Origin: Isoetes taiwanensis
Lineage: Eukaryota > Streptophyta > Lycopodiopsida > Isoetales > Isoetaceae
Direction: 5' to 3'
Assembly: GCA_021234155.1 (NCBI GenBank)
Contig: JAJEKV010000013.1
Span: forward strand, 12,614,669 to 12,678,668
DNA: 64,000 nucleotides
Under the pieces are notes generated by a model that saw only the letters and a list, made by a program, of their open reading frames with translations, was not told the origin of the DNA and made no database searches. The position numbers and the translations under genes are program-made. Positions 46,264 through 57,229 of this stretch are shown here, piece after piece (within the stretch, counting starts at the first letter, position 1; each line of letters begins with the position of its first letter).

Positions 46264-47487
46264 TGAGAATATAGAACTCGCCAGTGAGAGAGAAAAGAGT
46301 GATCGAAGGGCTCCCTCGTAGTCGTGCAATGCTTGAGTTGAACTGTATTGAAATATGGAAAATAGGACAATTTATGTAAGCAGGTGAAAGAGTATATGAA
46401 AAGTCATGAGGGCATGTCTCTTGGGAAAGGACATGGCCATTGGAGATATGGATCAATGAGGTGGACCAGCTTATGTGGCTTATGGATAATGTGGCAGAAT
46501 GCATGACGGTTTGTAGGCACGTATAACTTGGGGAACCCATTCTGTTAACACTCCCTCTTATCCGATGCCTATCAGACAATCTTCTATGTTCAGGCTTTGT
46601 CTGCATAAAACGAATTTGTCTTTTGGTAGACGTTTTGTAAGAAAATCTGCTACCATGTCTTCCGTCACAAGAATCTTTTTTCGTACAAAGTGGTACTGGA
46701 TCTCAATATGTTTTGATCTAGCATTGATTCTTGGTTGTGTTGCCATGCTTATGCAACTTGTGCATTACCATTACCATTGGTTGTGCGACCTACCTTTACC
46801 ATTGGTATAGATTACTTGGCGCTGGGCGAAAAGGGTCGATCCTTCATTGTTTGATCGTGTCTTCATCTTAAAAGCTGATCTAAAATCTTTATTAGCGAAA
46901 GGCATTTCTCCTTCCAAGATTTTCGCCCACCGTGAGTCAAGATGTCTTAACACTTTTCCAAATGGCATCAACGATTTAAGTTAAGGTAGGCGGTATCGAT
47001 CTGTCTTAAACAATTTGTTGTTTGGTGTGATAACTACACAAAAAAAAAAAGTTGTATAAGTCTGTTAAAACTCCATTTGTAATAACCCTTGGGCTGTTAC
47101 TGCCTTGCAGTTTCCCATTTAGACTACAACTATTTGTTGGATTTTATACTTTAATAAACTTCCTTGTGTCATTTGCATAATGGGTGTGTCTTGCAATATG
47201 TGGGTATGCATTTTATTATAGTTTTTGCTTCAATTTATATGGTAACGGTGCCGGGCATGAGTAGTGTCATATTAAGAGGAACGGAAAAGTTGCGTATGTA
47301 GCGAAAATTGTTGTTGTTAGGTGTGTTCGGTTGTCTTAGAGCATGAGAATTAATTGTGTTGTATTGGAATTTATGCTTTTGTAGATGGCACAAATGAATT
47401 ATGAATCTAAATATTGAAATAACATCCTATGGAAGATAAAGTCATGAGTCAGATCTAGTCGCTTCATCCTGAAATTAAATATGATGC
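46264..47487. repeat. right array unit 5 (last, truncated)
   Basis: LTR 46264-46550 (minus), copia RNase H end 46558-46746, kinase tail about 46780-46979 with more substitutions. The 3' flank stops at GATGCATATG, where the SINE-like array begins. Confidence 0.88.
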
Positions 47488-49640
47488 ATATGGGAGTTGG
47501 TTACTGGGGTTATACAATGATGATCCCCGACGTGGTAGAACTTAAAAGCCTATACGTGTCCTCCAAGGCAGTAGGATAAGCTAGCTAGTCTGTACAAGAT
47601 TAGTCTAGTATGGACCTTAAACAAGCTCTAAAAAATTAATGGGCCATGGATCGACCGCTGTCTTACAGCGCTATGGTGCCTAACTTCCTAAGGTGGGATT
47701 ATGTCCTACCTACAAAGTGTGCATGTAAGGCAAAAGTTTTGCCCAATGGATGTGTGGTGAGTTGGTATAGGTCTAGTAATGTAAATGTGCATTTGGTCAT
47801 GGGTTCAAACCTTGCCAATGTGTGTTTATCTTTGGGAGTTGGTTACTGGGGTTATACGATGATGATCCCCGACGTGGTAGAACTTAAAAGCCTATACGTG
47901 TCCTCCACTTTGGCGGCCGCAAGGCAGTAGGATAAGATAGCTAGTCTGTACAAGATTAGTCTAGTATGGACCTTAAACAAGCTCTAAAAAATTAATGGGC
48001 CATGGATCGACCGCTGTCTTACAGCGCTATGTATAGGCCTAGTAATGCCAAAATAAATGTGCATTTGGTCATGGGTTCAAACTTTGTCAATGTGTGTTTA
48101 TCTTTGGTCATGGGTTCAAACTTTGTCAATGTGTGTTTATCTTTGGGAGTTGGTTACTGGGGTTATACGATGATGATCCCCAACGTGGTAGAACTTAAAA
48201 GCCTATACGTGTCCTCCACTTTGGCTGTAAGCTAGCTAGTCTGTACAAGATTAGTCTAGTATGGACCTTAAACAAGCTCTAAAAAATTAATGGGCCATGG
48301 ATCGACCGCTGTCTTACAGCGCTATGGTGCCTAACTTCCTAAGGTGGGATTATATCCTACCTACAAAGTGTGCATGTAAGGCAAAAGTTTTGCCCAACGG
48401 ATGTGTGGTGAGTTGGTATAGGCCTAGTAATGCCAAAATAAATGTGCATTTGGTCATGGGTTCAAATCTTGCCAATGTGTGTTTATCTTTGGGAGTTAGT
48501 TGCTGGGGTTATACGATGATGATCCTCGACGTGGTAGAACTTAAAAGCCTATACGTGTCCACCACTTTGGCCGCCGCAAGGCAGTAGGATAAGCTAGCTA
48601 GTCTGTACAAGATTAGTCTAGTATAGACCTTAAACAAGCTCTAAAAAATTAATGGACCATGGATCGATCTTTGTCTTCTGGCTATATGGCGGGTCTTTTG
48701 GCTCGAAAATCGGGTCTTGGCACCGAAAATCGCTTAAGCGATTTTAAGCGATTTTCCCGCCTGAAAAGGCCCCGCCGGAAACCACAAGTCATATTTACAG
48801 TAGCAGCAATGAATTATACGGGTATTCAGCATCAATTTAGGATCAAAGAGATAATCTGAAGGATAAAAAGCTTGGATTCAAGTAGAAATGGGCCGAAACG
48901 GCTTTGGAAGAGTCGATTTTGAGGCGAAAGTGCCAGATTAAGAATGATTGATTGTTCTGTAGTGTGTACTGGATTTCTCTGAAAATCTACAAAAACATGG
49001 GAAAACAGGGATGATGTGAGCAAAACCGACGGTATGCAAAGAAAGAGCCGATTTGTATTGCTAAAGGGCCGATTAAGGACCGAGGAGGATCGATTTGCCT
49101 AGGAATCATAGAATCGTAGAGACTTTTACACCGATTTTGGAGCTATCGACCGGGCTCGATTCAAAGGAAAACAGGCCGAAATTGCTTAAGAAGAGCCGAA
49201 ATTGGATTGGGCATGGTCGATTTGGCTTGGAAACGCCCAATTTGGAAAATCGATGCTAGAAACATGCCGCGGCGTTGCTTTTCTAGAGCCACCCTTCTCG
49301 CGGTCGTTGTCGCCGTTCTTTGTGGTTTAATTGTGGCCCGATGATCGCATTTTTCGGCGACGGAAGCAAAAATCGCTTAAGCGATTTTCACTTTCGCCTT
49401 TTGAAAATCGCTAAAGTGATTTTTCGCCAAATTTGAAAATCGCTTAGCGATTTTCCCAAATTCGCTTTCAGCGATTTTGGTCCGCTAGACCCCGATTTGA
49501 GCCAAAAAGGCACCGCTATGGTGCCTAACTTCCTAAGGTGGGATTATATCCTACCTACAAAGTGTGCATGTAAGGCAAAAATTTTGCCCAACGGATGTGT
49601 GGTGAGTTGGTATAGGCCTAGTAATGCCAAAATAAATGTG
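47488..49640 (+). repeat. tandem SINE-like repeat array
   Basis: Units begin GGGCCATGGATCGACCGCTG at 47641, 47997, 48292 and 48654 (spacing 356, 295, 362 bp), preceded by a unit tail at 47488. The last unit is split by a TIR element and resumes at 49515-49640. Units carry a Pol III A-box-like TGGTGAGTTGG (47755, 48406) and a B box GGTTCAAACC (47802; GGTTCAAATC at 48459), about 36 bp apart, as in tRNA-derived SINEs. Unit 2 lost the A box and has a duplicated B-box segment. I could not fold a cloverleaf. Short reading frames repeated in every unit are a by-product. Confidence 0.7.
48689..49514. mobile_element. TIR element with GCTTAAGCGATT motifs
   Basis: The left end GCGGGTCTTTTGGCTCGAAA mirrors the right end (other strand GGTGCCTTTTTGGCTCAAAT), and similarity continues for about 50 bp. 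AATCGCTTAAGCGATT and related half-sites recur near both ends (48727-48760, 49372-49480). Flanking GCTATATG and GCTATGGT may be a decayed 8-bp duplication. It interrupts the fourth SINE-like unit. It has no coding capacity, and the superfamily is uncertain (possibly hAT). Confidence 0.65.
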
Positions 49641-50150
49641 CCTTATATTATCTAAAAGGACAAAAAAGGTAGTCACATCCCCTAGAAAATCCCCAATTGA
49701 GGAACTGGGGGACTCGAGAGAAATGGGTTATTTTCTTTGCAATAGGGAATTCTTGAACAAAAGGGTATATCGTATGGGGGGAGATTAGTAGAAATGGGGG
49801 ATTATTGTACAGAAAGGGCATATCCGAATGGGGGAATTAATAGAAATAGGGGATTACAAATGCACATTGGGGTATTTTGAAGAAAGGGGGATTGAGTCAA
49901 AAGAAAATTTGCTAACGGTTTGGGGTACTTTCAAGAAAAGGGGACTGGTTCAAAAAGGGAATTTGCAAATGGACTGGGGTATTTTTAAGAAAGGGGGATT
50001 GGTTCAAAAGCGAATTTGCAAATGGATTGGAGTATCTCCAAATAAAAGAGGATTGAATGAAAGGGGAATTACCAAACAAACAGAGAATTGCAATAAATAC
50101 CAGGGTATTTTCAAGGAAAAGGGTATTTTCAATTAAAAATAATTTCAAAA
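49641..50150. repeat. degenerate minisatellite, GGGGTATTTTxAAGAAAGGGGGATT type
   Basis: Units of roughly 50-60 bp repeat GGGGTATTTTTAAGAAAGGG followed by GATTGGTTCAAAA and TTGCAAATGGA. The best ones lie at 49865-50110. The 102-aa frame here (GIFKKGGLVQKR repeats) follows from the repeat. A similar G-rich repeat is at 62930-63420. Confidence 0.65.
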
Positions 50151-50162
50151 TACCATCTACTT

Positions 50163-50552
50163 TCAAAATATTGAATGGTCATATGTAAGTGGTCGGATCA
50201 GCTCATAAGCCAGAACCTTACCTTCATGATGTGGAATAGGAATGAATTTCTGGACTAAACAGTTGATAAACTCTGTCTTCCTCATCCAAAGAGGAATCCA
50301 TGCTTCTGTGAGTGGCTCCTTACCATGTAGGGAGAAGCACACTGCAATGTAATAGCTCTTGAGCTCTCCTTCACACTCATGGACAAATATTGACGTTATG
50401 GTGCACTTGGAGTCCTCTGTTGACACATAATCTCCTTCTTTGTAAACAATACCATTGTAAAATACTTTGTTGAACTTGAAAGCCTTCCTTTGCATAAGAG
50501 TTTTATCATGCAAGCCATTCAACACCATCACACCACTCAAGTCGATTATCAA
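50163..50552 (-). CDS. hypothetical protein, possible BAH-like fold
   Basis: This 129-aa frame starts MIIDLSGVMVLNGLHD and contains VFYNGIVYKEGDYVSTEDSK, ITSIFVHECEGELKSYYIAV and AWIPLWMRKTEF. The pattern 'KEGDYV ... I.SIF.HE..G....YI.V.' recalls BAH-type or other chromatin-associated beta barrels, but it is short and I am not sure. It may be one exon, since CTTACTAG and other borders lie close. No neighbour supports a role. Confidence 0.35.
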   Translation of the reverse strand: MIIDLSGVMVLNGLHDKTLMQRKAFKFNKVFYNGIVYKEGDYVSTEDSKCTITSIFVHECEGELKSYYIAVCFSLHGKEPLTEAWIPLWMRKTEFINCLVQKFIPIPHHEGKVLAYELIRPLTYDHSIF

Positions 50553-51070
50553 GTCGACTAGACCAAGCTTACTAGACCCAGTAAAGAAAGGCGACGGTAA
50601 ATAAACTCAGGAATATGGGACCAATTATTAAATCTTTTGAGTAATTGATCCTTTCCATGGAAGTTATTTGGAACCCATGGTGGTGCCTATTGGGAACCAG
50701 ACCTGTGGAAAACATCTTCGTCAAACCTATAACCCCATAGCAAAGCACTCAACGCCCATGGCAATGGGTATTGCCCGGTGTTTTACTCAGACCATGCGTT
50801 CCCCTGAGGTTTGTAAACCCATGGCTCTAAATATGATACAGGTAGCCTTAACCGATTTTGGCAAAGGGGACTTTCTCCCCAGGCCATAAATGATTATGAA
50901 GCATTGGTCTTAGACCCATAGTTTCTAAGAGAAATAGGAGATAAGCTTTATGATTAAATTAATAGACTATGAGAATGCATATCTAGGGGGTTTGAAAATT
51001 CTGAGTGGGACCATGCCCAACTAACTGCCATATGCAGGATCTCCAAACAGAATTATTTCCTTAAGCATAA
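50553..51070. other. spacer, no gene recognised
   Basis: Only short frames. AACCCATGG and CCCATGGC phrases recur (50670, 50755, 50818), a weak repeat. Confidence 0.4.
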
Positions 51071-51072
51071 CT

Positions 51073-51330
51073 GGTGTATATTCACACGGGGGGTTACTCC
51101 GGGCATCGAGAGCTGTCGGATGGGCATATTTGGCCTTTATTCCTTGATCTGGACCGTACACTCGTTTGTGGGGTATGCATGTACAAGTTTTTGTATACTG
51201 TATATTGAGATTTGTAAAATACTATAAAGTTTGAGAGAATGAACTTAATGGTGTTAATTTTATACATGTATTGTAAATATATTTTGGGGGCTCTCGCTGT
51301 CCTACGTAACCCCTCGTGTGAATATGCACC
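51073..51330. mobile_element. 258-bp terminal-inverted-repeat element
   Basis: Left end GGTGTATATTCACACGGGGG pairs with the right end (other strand GGTGCATATTCACACGAGGG). Similarity extends about 40 bp, including GGTTAC and CGAGAGC. The interior is AT-rich and non-coding. No clear target duplication was found, so the superfamily is open. Confidence 0.7.
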
Positions 51331-52100
51331 CAAACCAAAAGGGGTTTAAGGGGGATTTTAATTAAAATGTGTTAAATGCAATGGTTTGTATTAATAATGT
51401 TAATGGTAGTTGTGTGTTGATTATTATATTAAAAAAAAATTTGGGCCCTTCGGGCCCTAACTAACGCAAACATAGGTAAATAAAGCCGTACCACTAGTTC
51501 AACAAAATCAACTATCAAAATAAATACCCCCTTCTATTGTAAAGGGCACATTGTGATGCATATGCTAGTGCATATGGTAACATGTGCTGGTATCAATGCA
51601 AGCCTGTTTTACCATGGCAAGCATTCATAAGCTTATGCATTCATAAGCATATGGCATATGGAAAACAAATTTAATTCTACAAAGAGGGAGCATGAATACA
51701 AAAGAAATGGCAATCATAACCGACATTGGCATCCACAAATAAGAATATTCATAGGATCAATAAATCATCCCCGAGCTGCTAAGATTGCAAATTCTTCTCT
51801 GGAAAAACCACATTATGGCAATGTCACAGTAGTTTTATAACAAAGTTGGGCAATCCTAATGGTTGTTTCTAGAAGCACATAATCTGTAACATCTGGTGCA
51901 AGATCTCCAACAAATATGGAATGATGTGGACCAGAATCACCACGCCTGTCCCCTATGCCAAAAGATGGCCAGTTCAACCGAAAAAGTTATTCACAATTTG
52001 GCATTGGCATTCCATTATAAGTCTGAAGCACTTTCTCTCCTCCAGAATGGGTTAAACCTTGCTGAATGATTGATTTGTTTCAACAAGGCTTCCACATGCC
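51331..52100. other. spacer, no gene recognised
   Basis: AT-rich. It contains a small hairpin TTGGGCCCTTCGGGCCCTAA (51440-51459) and several CATATG-rich phrases. No coding was found. Confidence 0.45.
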
Positions 52101-52254
52101 CCAATTTATCGAATTAGATGGTCTGACAAGAGAGAAACAGAATCTAATGAATTATAAACCATCAAACTGTACACCTGCCTGCTGACTTCCAGGTCTTGAA
52201 GTTTTGTGCACTCTTGAAGAAGGCCCAAAACAGTGTGTTTGGGTATAGGCATAC

Positions 52255-54099
52255 CTGCTGCTGCATCATCTTTGAGGACATGATTGCCTGGTGCAACCAC
52301 ACTTGGTTGCTCAGTCCTTAGCAATCTCTGTTGATAACAACAAACAGACATTCTAACTTGAACAAAATTGTACAGAAAAAAAATGCACCCACGATGAAAA
52401 TATCTAGCATTATAAAGTGCCCTACCTAGATGAGGCACTTGACACAAAAACAACAGAAGGCGTAAAAAAAAAACCCGGCCGAAATCTTTGTCTCATAACC
52501 ATCCATCGGGTCAGCTGCATTGGATGGCCAAGTATAGAAGCATTAAAAATGCAAAAAAGATTTGCAGCAACCTGTTGTTCAGCCACACTATTATTGAAGC
52601 TGCTCCCAACTTCCCTTCCCGTTCCTGCCATGCATAAAAAGATAGAGATACAAGGTTTGACCATGTTTAAAGCACAATCTACTGCATACCCTCTTGTGGA
52701 TCCTTCTCTGGAAACTCTTTCTCCAGGACTCTGTCAATCATGTCTGCAAGAGTTCCTTCTTTTGTGGTTGATGAGGTAGCGTCTGTTAATAATGGAATGC
52801 TGGGCTCTTCTTTATCTCCATCTAGTAGAACCAGATTTTCTGCAGCTACTGTGGCTGCGGATCTTGTAAAATACATTATTGGCAAGAAGAACAACAAAAG
52901 AAGACTTGCACGTCTTTTGCTTGTCGTATGTCTCTTCCTCGCAAAAAGAATAATCATTGGTGCCATAACTTGCTCCGTGGTTATTCCAAAATCTATCCTA
53001 TAGGATGGCTACTGCATCATCTCTTTTCAAAGCAAGTCCCATAAATTTCAGGACCAGCAAAGCGGAAAGCATTCCTAATCAGAAAAAATAGATCCCCTGC
53101 CAATCAAATTTGCTGGTGCATGAATGAAGCATGCCCTATGACGAATTACTGTTACCTTGAAAGCTGCTACATCACTCAGATCCAATGAAATGGGGACATC
53201 CATATAATGCACTGATCCAAATCGAAGTTGAATGATACAGACCATGGAGAGGACAAGGAAAAATGTGCCAACAATGGAGCCAATGGCTGAACAACAATAA
53301 GAAGCAACTGAATGAAAGCAGTTCGAAGAAAAGAAGATATTTTTGTTTTTATCTTTTCCTGTGCGCACACTGTATACAGGTTGGTGTTGCCCTGTCCTAA
53401 GCTGAAGATGGTGCAACCTATCCTAAGCTGCTTGCAAGAGTTTGTATAAACTAGATTGCAAGTTAAAAAACATCCATCATTACAACCACACTTTTCAAGT
53501 CCAAAATAGCCCAAGCCCAGTCCTGAACCTGCAAAGCCTGGCTGCCTGCAAAGCTCTTAGCTTGCAACAAGATAGCCTAGCTGCCTGCATGCAAACTCTT
53601 GGATGTCCTTGTTATTAATGCAAACTGGAAAATGGAACAAAAGGAAGTTATAGACGCCATGCTAGTTTTACCTGCCGATAGAAAATGTTTATCAGCAGAA
53701 ACTTCAATAAGAATAATTGGAAGGTAACACACTTTCCTGTCTCCACAGCCAAGGCACCAAGAACAACAAGCATAGCCCATATGGATGACCCCACATTCTC
53801 TAAATCTTTCAATATTCTCTAAATATTTCAGAAAATTGCAAATAGGCAAGCAGCTCACCAAGAACAAGGGGGGCAATAGTCGCCAATGAAGGTTCTATCA
53901 AGCCATTGTGGCGCCTTAGCACCAGGAAACCAAAGGGTCTGTCTGAAGTGATGGTTTTTGCAGGCGTGAATGCAAATTTCTGCCCTTTTTTACCCTCACA
54001 TCTACCATAAAATCTTTTGAAGGGCCGAACCGAACCGCTGTTAATAAAGTATTTGAAGCTTTGCCGGAACAGAGGGAGGAAGAGGGGCCAGTCCGCCAT
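52255..54099 (-). CDS. candidate multi-exon membrane protein gene
   Basis: Minus-strand exon-like blocks with GT-AG borders: start ATG at 54099 (MADWPLFLPLFRQSFKYF); 53672-53799 with the hydrophobic stretch SSIWAMLVVLGALAVETGKC and a second one; 53156-53286 with GSIVGTFFLVLSMVCIIQLR; 52690 to about 52855 with LADMIDRVLEKEFPEKDPQE; 52572-52624; 52255-52327 with LLRTEQPSVVAPGNHV. Three or more membrane segments precede an acidic, hydrophilic tail. Borders between 53156 and 52855 do not keep phase in my reading, so part of the model is wrong or the gene is decayed. I recognise no family. It is the most gene-like stretch in the window that is not a transposon. Confidence 0.4.
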
Positions 54100-55055
54100 A
54101 GAACACTAAAGAACCCTAAAATATATTACTCGAGACTTGCATGTTCAATTCGGAATAATATTCCAACATTCATAGGTGACCATTGGAAAATGCCCCAAAA
54201 ATCAAGGGTCCAAAAGGGCGACTCTAGAAATACTATTTAGTACACCCTATCCGGATAAGGGTTAGTTCAAAGTGAAGAGATATAATCCTGGGCAAATACG
54301 CTACTTTGCGCCACCTAATGCATCCATCTACAACAATCAGGAGTTAGATATCAGCGATCCCTTTCACAGCTTATGTACAGACGTCCTACATTACCAATCA
54401 CAAGGGGAGGTACTGGTTTTAGGGGATTTTAACTCAAGAACAAAGTTGCAAAAATCCAAGGTATTTGAGGATCTTTCGGATATGCAAATTAATGAAATAG
54501 ATGATCCATTGTTCCACGAGATGCTCGGATGACAAGATGTCTAATCACATGGGTGAGCTTTTTCTTCAGTTTGTACGGTAAAGCCAACCGAGAATTTTGA
54601 ATGGGCTTAGTAAATTCCCGGACTGGGAAACATACATGTATGAATCATGCGGGGGCCAAGACGGTTCGATTACATGCTTGCAAATAATTTGGAGTCTGGT
54701 TCAAGACTCCGGTAAAGATTGGTGACAAACTACCCGAATCAGATCACTTGCCTATGTTTGTAGCGCTTAAATCCTGCATGAAAACCGATTTCCAAGAACC
54801 ATTATTCTCGTCCCCAAGTCAAGATTGATTACAAACTGCGCAAACCATATCAAACTCATTATAGAGACAATGCTCACAAATGCTAATTGGTCCGCAAACA
54901 TGAGAGACAGATGCAATGCTCTTTGCTAACATGATATTGAGGTCGCAGGAAACATTTTTGGATACACCAAAAAGCATACAAAAGGCAGGCCCTGCAACGC
55001 ATGGTGGGATCTTGAATGTAAGGAAGCAAGAGCAAGGCTACCAAAGAGCTGCATT

Positions 55056-56000
55056 GTGAAACCTAGATGGTACAAACACTTACTGAGATCAAAGAAGCGC
55101 TCATATTACAGCAAGAAAGAAATTGAATTATCTGAGAAGTATATAAAAGCTCCAAAGACGTTTTGGGGCATGCTCCAAAACAAGGCCCAACACCATGAGC
55201 TAAATATAGAGGCCCTGTCTAAACTTGTCCGCGATATTTATGAAAAGGAAGATGCAGAGAACATGCAAATAACCATCACAGATAGGCACCTTTTCGCCGA
55301 GTCAGAGGTACAAGAAACCATAGCAGATATGCAGAATGGTAAGGCATGTGATCTTGATGGCATATGCGTGGAGTTGTTCAAATGGGGCGGACCCAAGACT
55401 TTGACTGCTATAACAAGTTTGCTGAATGAATGTGTACAGAAAGGGTTACCAAACAGTTGGAAGATGAACCGAGTTCATCCCATTCATAAAATGGGTGACC
55501 GGAAGGATGCTGGCAACTATAGGACCATCTTAATTGGGAGTACTTTTTCAAAAATCTTAGGCAGCCTGTTAGAGAACAAGCTTAGCACATGGGCTGAGAG
55601 CAACGGTAAACGCTCACATTCTCAAGCAGGGTTCCGAAGGGACCATAACACTCTAGATCATGCTCTTACGCTCCGGGTGCTCATAGAGAAGGCCAAGGCT
55701 CCTAACTGTGCTTTATATGCTGCCTTCATAGATTTCTCCAAGGCATTTGACACTGTTCCGAGGAAGGGACTGGGAGAAAGAATGGAGAATCTTGGTGTCC
55801 CTGCAGAAATCAGAAGTGCAGTTTCGCAGCTATATGAAGAGGTCCTCATTAAGCTATCTGTGGGAGACACGGTCAGAAGCACCATTGGCGTGCGCCAAGG
55901 GTGCCCCCTGACGTCCACATTATTTGGTATTTATATAGACGAGCTGGATGAATGGCTCAAATCACGCCATTGGCGCAATTGGCCCCGGGCACATACATAG
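55056..56000 (+). pseudogene. LINE reverse transcriptase fragment
   Basis: The 314-aa open frame begins MKPRWYKHLLRSKKR and contains KMNRVHPIHKMGDRKDAGNY, SQAGFRRDHNTLDHALTLRV, AFIDFSKAFDTVPRKG and IGVRQGCPLTSTLFGIYIDE. The catalytic box lies beyond a frame change near 56000 and reads IFDDVVLLA, where active copies have YADD. This reverse transcriptase core is better preserved than in the other LINE copy, but cut from its endonuclease. Confidence 0.88.
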
Positions 56001-56287
56001 TTCGATACTTTTATATCTTTGATGATGTAGTTCTATTGGCAAGCAAAAGGATGTACTCCAAAGAACACTTGGACAAACTGGGATCTTTCTCATGAGACAA
56101 AGCACATGACAAGTGAATACCTCTAAATCAAAGATTATGACTTTGGAACCGAGACGTATCGCCATTTGTATGCCAGGGGCAAGAGCTAGAAACAATAGAA
56201 AGATATAAATACCTTGGCCTTATTTTTTCCTCCAAATATAGCTGGAAGGAATGCATCAGCAGTAGAGCAACTGGCGGAAAAGCGGCC

Positions 56288-57144
56288 TTGTACAGCATGC
56301 TTTCCAAATGTTCCAAAACAGCCTTACATGATTGGGGGCTTAAGAGAATTTTATTTAAGTCTTTGGTGCAGACAGTAGTCCTGTACGGCGCGCCTGTGTG
56401 GGGTCCAAACTTATCTCAGAAGCTGTGGAACCAAATCGAGCAAGTTCAAAAAGTGTTCATCCGCCATGAATTGGGTATCAAATATCGACTCCATATGCTA
56501 TCATGCTCACGAGACCGCCTGTTTCGCTGGAGCCGGAGGCCTTATATCGATCGTTAACTTTGTAAACAGAGTCCCGGAGCAACCACAAGACAGTCGTCGC
56601 ATCTTTGCTACTACACTCAAAGCCAAGAGGGCTGGTACAAAGAATGTGTTGAATTGGGCAAGCAAATGGGGATTGACGATGGAAAATTGGCCGTAACAAA
56701 GTGGATGCTCGCCCCCTCCCGGAACAATTAGCAATTGACCGCATGTGGGCCTCTCAAGGCAGCAAGATGCAACACTATGTGCAACATGTCAATCTAGCAG
56801 CTGATCATAAGAGCCAAGGGTACCTCAATGCGAATATCCCTAGGTACTTGAAAAAACTAATGGCAAGATATAGGACCAGCTCACACAAGCTTGAGCTAGA
56901 GACTGGCAGATGGTATAAGATACCAGCCCCGGAGAGAATTTGCAGACTCTGTGATATGCATTGCATAGAAGACGAGGACTACGTATTTACTGCGTACCAT
57001 GCATATGTGGATGTTCGGGAAAAGTTCAACATTCGAGCACATGATTTTTGTTCCTTATTTGCAGCACCATACCCATCATACATAGACATAGGATTATACA
57101 TCAAGGCGGTGGATGCCCACCGTTCTTTTCTCTTGAAACTGTAA
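56288..57144 (+). pseudogene. LINE ORF2 C-terminal region
   Basis: Frames 56288-56557 and 56701-57144 give WGLKRILFKSLVQTVVLYGA and a Cys/His cluster ICRLCDMHCIEDEDYVFTAY, ending HRSFLLKL then stop, the same end as the other LINE. The final Cys of the cluster is replaced in this copy. Confidence 0.85.
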
Positions 57145-57229
57145 ACAGTTTGTATACACAGGCTCCATGGCCTCTTCAAGGCCCCAAGAGAGCAAGTTAA
57201 TTTATTATTATTATTATTATAAATACAAC

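Larger units (their letters stand above)
54262..57222 (+). mobile_element. L1-type LINE, 5'-truncated, decayed
   Basis: It starts inside the endonuclease (YFAPPNASIYN, then GEVLVLGDFNSRT), continues through reverse transcriptase and the C-terminal Cys/His cluster, and ends with the same 3' sequence as the other LINE (CAGGCTCCATGGCCTCTTCA) and a (TTA)n tail. It is a related but different subfamily copy. No target duplication was found. Confidence 0.88.

Noticed and set aside
47755-47811. tRNA gene
   Set aside because: A and B boxes are present but I could not form an acceptor stem or anticodon arm, and the unit repeats in tandem with internal losses. Scored as SINE-like.
47646-48587. Three similar ORFs beginning MDRPLSYSAM
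   Set aside because: They are the same SINE-like repeat read in one frame, with lengths changing with each internal deletion. No selection on coding is visible.
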